Assembly: GCF_025567625.1 (NCBI RefSeq)
Contig: NZ_JAOQJC010000023.1
Coordinates: 51,878-115,877, forward strand
Origin: Paenibacillus sp. J5C2022
Lineage (GTDB): Bacteria > Bacillota > Bacilli > Paenibacillales > Paenibacillaceae
Direction: 5' to 3'
DNA: 64,000 nucleotides
In this document: positions 61,791 through 64,000 of the stretch, one piece after another
Position numbering within the stretch: the stretch's first letter is position 1
Layout: each line of letters starts with the position of its first letter
The notes under the pieces: model-generated
Told to the model about the DNA's origin: nothing
The model's database searches: none
Seen by the model: only the letters and a program-made list of their open reading frames with translations
Made by a program: the position numbers and the translations under genes

Positions 61791-63401
61791 TTATGAAGAT
61801 GGCTGCGATGGCTGTGGCGGCTGCGGCTTGGCCAGATCGGGGCTCTGCTCCCGCTTAATATTCTTCTGGCTAATCAGGCGGGGACGCGTCGTCATCGCCC
61901 ATTGCGGCAGTCGGAAGAACGTGTCTTTATGATCCTCCGGAATCAAGGGTGCGAAGGGGCTCAAGTAAGGAACGCCGAATGTGCGCAGGCTGCATAGATG
62001 CAGCAGAATCGCGAATACGCCGACAATAATGCCGAACAGTCCGAAGGATACGGCCAGTCCCATGAGCGGAAAGCGAAGCATCCTGATCGTGTTGGCCAGG
62101 CTGTAGGCCGGGAAGACGAAGCTGGCTATCGCCGTCGTCGCTACGACAATGACCATAGCTGCGGATACGATGCCCGCCTCCACCGCCGCTTGTCCGATAA
62201 CGAGCGTGCCGACAATCGATACCGCCGAGCCGATCGAGCGCGGCATTCGCAATCCGGCCTCCCTCAATATTTCGAAGGACACTTCCATCATGATCGCTTC
62301 AATGAACGCGGGGAAGGGGATACCTTCGCGCTGGGCAGCCAAGCTGATCAATAATTGTGTCGGCAGCATCTCCTGATGATACGTCGTAATCGCCACATAC
62401 AGGGATGGACCGAACAGGGCAATGAACACGCCCAGATAGCGCAATATACGGACTAACGTACTGATATCCGCCCGATGGTAATAATCCTCCGCCGCATGCA
62501 GGAACGATACGAACAGCGCCGGCACAATCAGGACGAACGGGGTACCGTCGACAAGTATCGCGACTTTCCCCTCCAGTAATTCTGCAGCGATCACATCCGG
62601 CCGCTCGGAATTATATACAGTAGGGAATGGCGTGTAGGTTTTGTCCTGGATGAGCTCTTCGATATATCCGCTCTCCAATATCGCGTCGATATCGATGCGG
62701 TCCAGACGGCTTCGCACCTCCTCCACGACGCCGTCGTTCGCAATGCCATTAATGAACATGACCGATACATCCGTCTTCGTCACGCGGCCGATCTGTCTTG
62801 TCTCCAGCCACAGATTGGGGTCCTTGATCTTGCGCCGGAGCAATGCCGTATTCGTGCGCAGCGTCTCCGAGAACGACTCTCTCGGCCCTCGAATGACCGA
62901 CTCTGCGGCAGGCTCCGATACCCCCCGGTCCTTCCACCCCCGAGTGCCTGCAGCTATCCCTTCCGCATACCCGTCCAGCAAGATGATGGCTTCCCCCGAC
63001 AGCAGACTGTGAAGAAGACCGTCGAAGTCGGCTATGGGCTTCACTTCTCCTATCGTCAGAGTGCTGTCCTGAAGAAATTGCAGGGCGCTCCCGCTTTCCG
63101 ACAACCTCTCCGCCGTATCCGTCTGCTCTATGTCCAGCATCGACGATTCCATGATAAAGCTGGCTACGGCGTCCTTATCCGCCAAGCCATCTGTATAGAT
63201 GATAGCCATTCGCTGCTCGCCAGACTTCCCTATGCCTACTTCACGGATAACGATATCGCTGCTGTTGCCCAGCGTCTTCTTTATCCTGTCCACATTGGCG
63301 GCAAGACTGCTGTTCAGCTTGGCTGTTGCTGTTGCGGATTGCCCGCCCTTTGCACCCGGATTGGAACCGGCATTGGAATTGGCATTGGAATTGGAACTCA
63401 T
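61791..63401 (-). CDS. Spore germination receptor A subunit (GerAA family)
   Basis: A 536-aa protein, first gene of the operon. The N-terminal soluble domain begins with an Asn/Ser/Gly-rich stretch (SSNSNANSNAGSNPGAKGG). It includes REVGIGKSGEQRMAIIYTDG and IKDPNLWLETRQIGRVTKTD. Five or so helices follow, with the family segment EMLPTQLLISLAAQREGIPFP as a loop, and the tail is Pro/Gln-rich. GGGGGAG precedes the ATG. The A subunit couples germinant sensing to ion and dipicolinate release. Confidence 0.93.
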   Translation of the reverse strand: MSSNSNANSNAGSNPGAKGGQSATATAKLNSSLAANVDRIKKTLGNSSDIVIREVGIGKSGEQRMAIIYTDGLADKDAVASFIMESSMLDIEQTDTAERLSESGSALQFLQDSTLTIGEVKPIADFDGLLHSLLSGEAIILLDGYAEGIAAGTRGWKDRGVSEPAAESVIRGPRESFSETLRTNTALLRRKIKDPNLWLETRQIGRVTKTDVSVMFINGIANDGVVEEVRSRLDRIDIDAILESGYIEELIQDKTYTPFPTVYNSERPDVIAAELLEGKVAILVDGTPFVLIVPALFVSFLHAAEDYYHRADISTLVRILRYLGVFIALFGPSLYVAITTYHQEMLPTQLLISLAAQREGIPFPAFIEAIMMEVSFEILREAGLRMPRSIGSAVSIVGTLVIGQAAVEAGIVSAAMVIVVATTAIASFVFPAYSLANTIRMLRFPLMGLAVSFGLFGIIVGVFAILLHLCSLRTFGVPYLSPFAPLIPEDHKDTFFRLPQWAMTTRPRLISQKNIKREQSPDLAKPQPPQPSQPSS

Positions 63402-63504
63402 CTCTGTCTCCCCCGGCTTGTAGTTGCTAGTTATCCATTATTGTCCATATTCGACACGTTTAGACATCGTTCCGCATGTATTCAACGCTTCAGATGTCGG
63501 GGGT

Positions 63505-64000
63505 TGTGCGAAAAATCGTACACACGCCCCAGTTTGAATACTCAACGGTGGCAGATTATACGGAAAATCGTTACTACTTAGGTCCATTCGGCATAAGGCA
63601 CGCTTGGCGGGGTTATGTGACCAAAATGAGCGATTGCGCACACTTTCCACTACCTTTCCGAGTCTATGTGATCATTTTGAGCGATGGCTCCTACTTTTCG
63701 GCGGTACCAGGCAAGCTTGACGGGGCTATGTGACCAAAATGAGCGATAGCGCACACTTTCCTCTACCTTTCCGAGTCTATGTGACCATTTCGAGCGATAG
63801 CCCCTACTTTTCGGCGGGATGAGGTACGCTTGATGGGGCTATGTGACCAAAATGAGCGATAGCGCACACTTTTCTCTATTATTCCGCTTCTATGTGACCA
63901 TTTTGAGCGATAGCTCCTACTTTTCGGCGGTACGAGGCACGCTTAATGGAGCTATGTGAGCAAAATGAGTGATAGCGCACACTTTTCTCTATTTTTCCGA
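63505..64000. repeat. 113-bp tandem array, continues past the window end
   Basis: ATGTGACCAAAATGAGCGAT starts units at 63615, 63728, 63841 and (ATGTGAGC variant) 63954, exactly 113 bases apart. Each unit holds a second, similar core (ATGTGACCATTTTGAGCGAT, first at 63666) 51 bases in, so the unit is two unequal half-repeats of 51 and 62. A diverged unit begins near 63505. The rest of the 63402-63504 stretch shows no gene. No spacers or coding sense are visible. Confidence 0.9.

Overview
The window looks like chromosome of an endospore-forming Gram-positive bacterium of the Paenibacillus type. Supporting evidence is a GerA-type germination operon, a sporulation-type histidine kinase, a T-box ahead of serS, YesM/YesN-type carbohydrate two-component genes, lipoprotein sugar-binding proteins, a YdjO-like cold-shock protein, and TTG/GTG starts with strong AGGAGG sites. 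The assignment is inference from gene content; no rRNA or tRNA gene was seen.

Layout. 1-4320: 3' part of an LTA-synthase/sulfatase-fold gene, a small membrane protein, and pyruvate phosphate dikinase. 4321-5089: intergenic DNA with a dyad, a terminator, a decayed SGNH-hydrolase remnant and the left copy of an 87-bp direct repeat. 5090-23843: an AT-richer block with a 1913-aa multidomain glycoside hydrolase, an AraC regulator, an ABC sugar importer with its own YesM/YesN pair, two Gfo/Idh/MocA oxidoreductases, a type I sulfatase and a sugar-phosphate isomerase-like protein. The right copy of the 87-bp repeat (23844-23931) closes it. Together these genes look like uptake and breakdown of a sulfated or otherwise modified glycan. 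23904-33027: a GC-richer carbohydrate operon (permease, hydrolase lipoprotein, binding protein, permease, SGNH esterase, hydrolase) with a divergent-function ROK repressor behind it; matching ROK-type palindromes lie at both promoters.

33100-33835 is a 51-bp tandem array. 33980-41634: asparaginase, a MarR/MMPL exporter pair, and a GGDEF-EAL enzyme. 41689-46737: a solitary trpB, then bmrD and bmrC encoding a heterodimeric drug exporter. Upstream of bmrC (46738-47100) is a leader with a consensus promoter, a 31-codon peptide ORF and three hairpins, two of them terminators. 47118-53242: a nuclease-helicase fusion, YdjO-like protein, YidC insertase, and serS with a T-box. 53243-59078: two membrane proteins, a sporulation-type kinase, mqnB and mqnD (futalosine route to menaquinone), and beta-carbonic anhydrase. 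59116-63401: a four-gene germinant receptor operon, order A-C-D-B. The window ends inside a 113-bp tandem array.

The best leads are the bmrCD attenuator with possible alternative pairings, the repeat-bounded glycan block with an operator shared by its hydrolase and importer, and the hydrolase with two copies of an extra domain inserted into its barrel.
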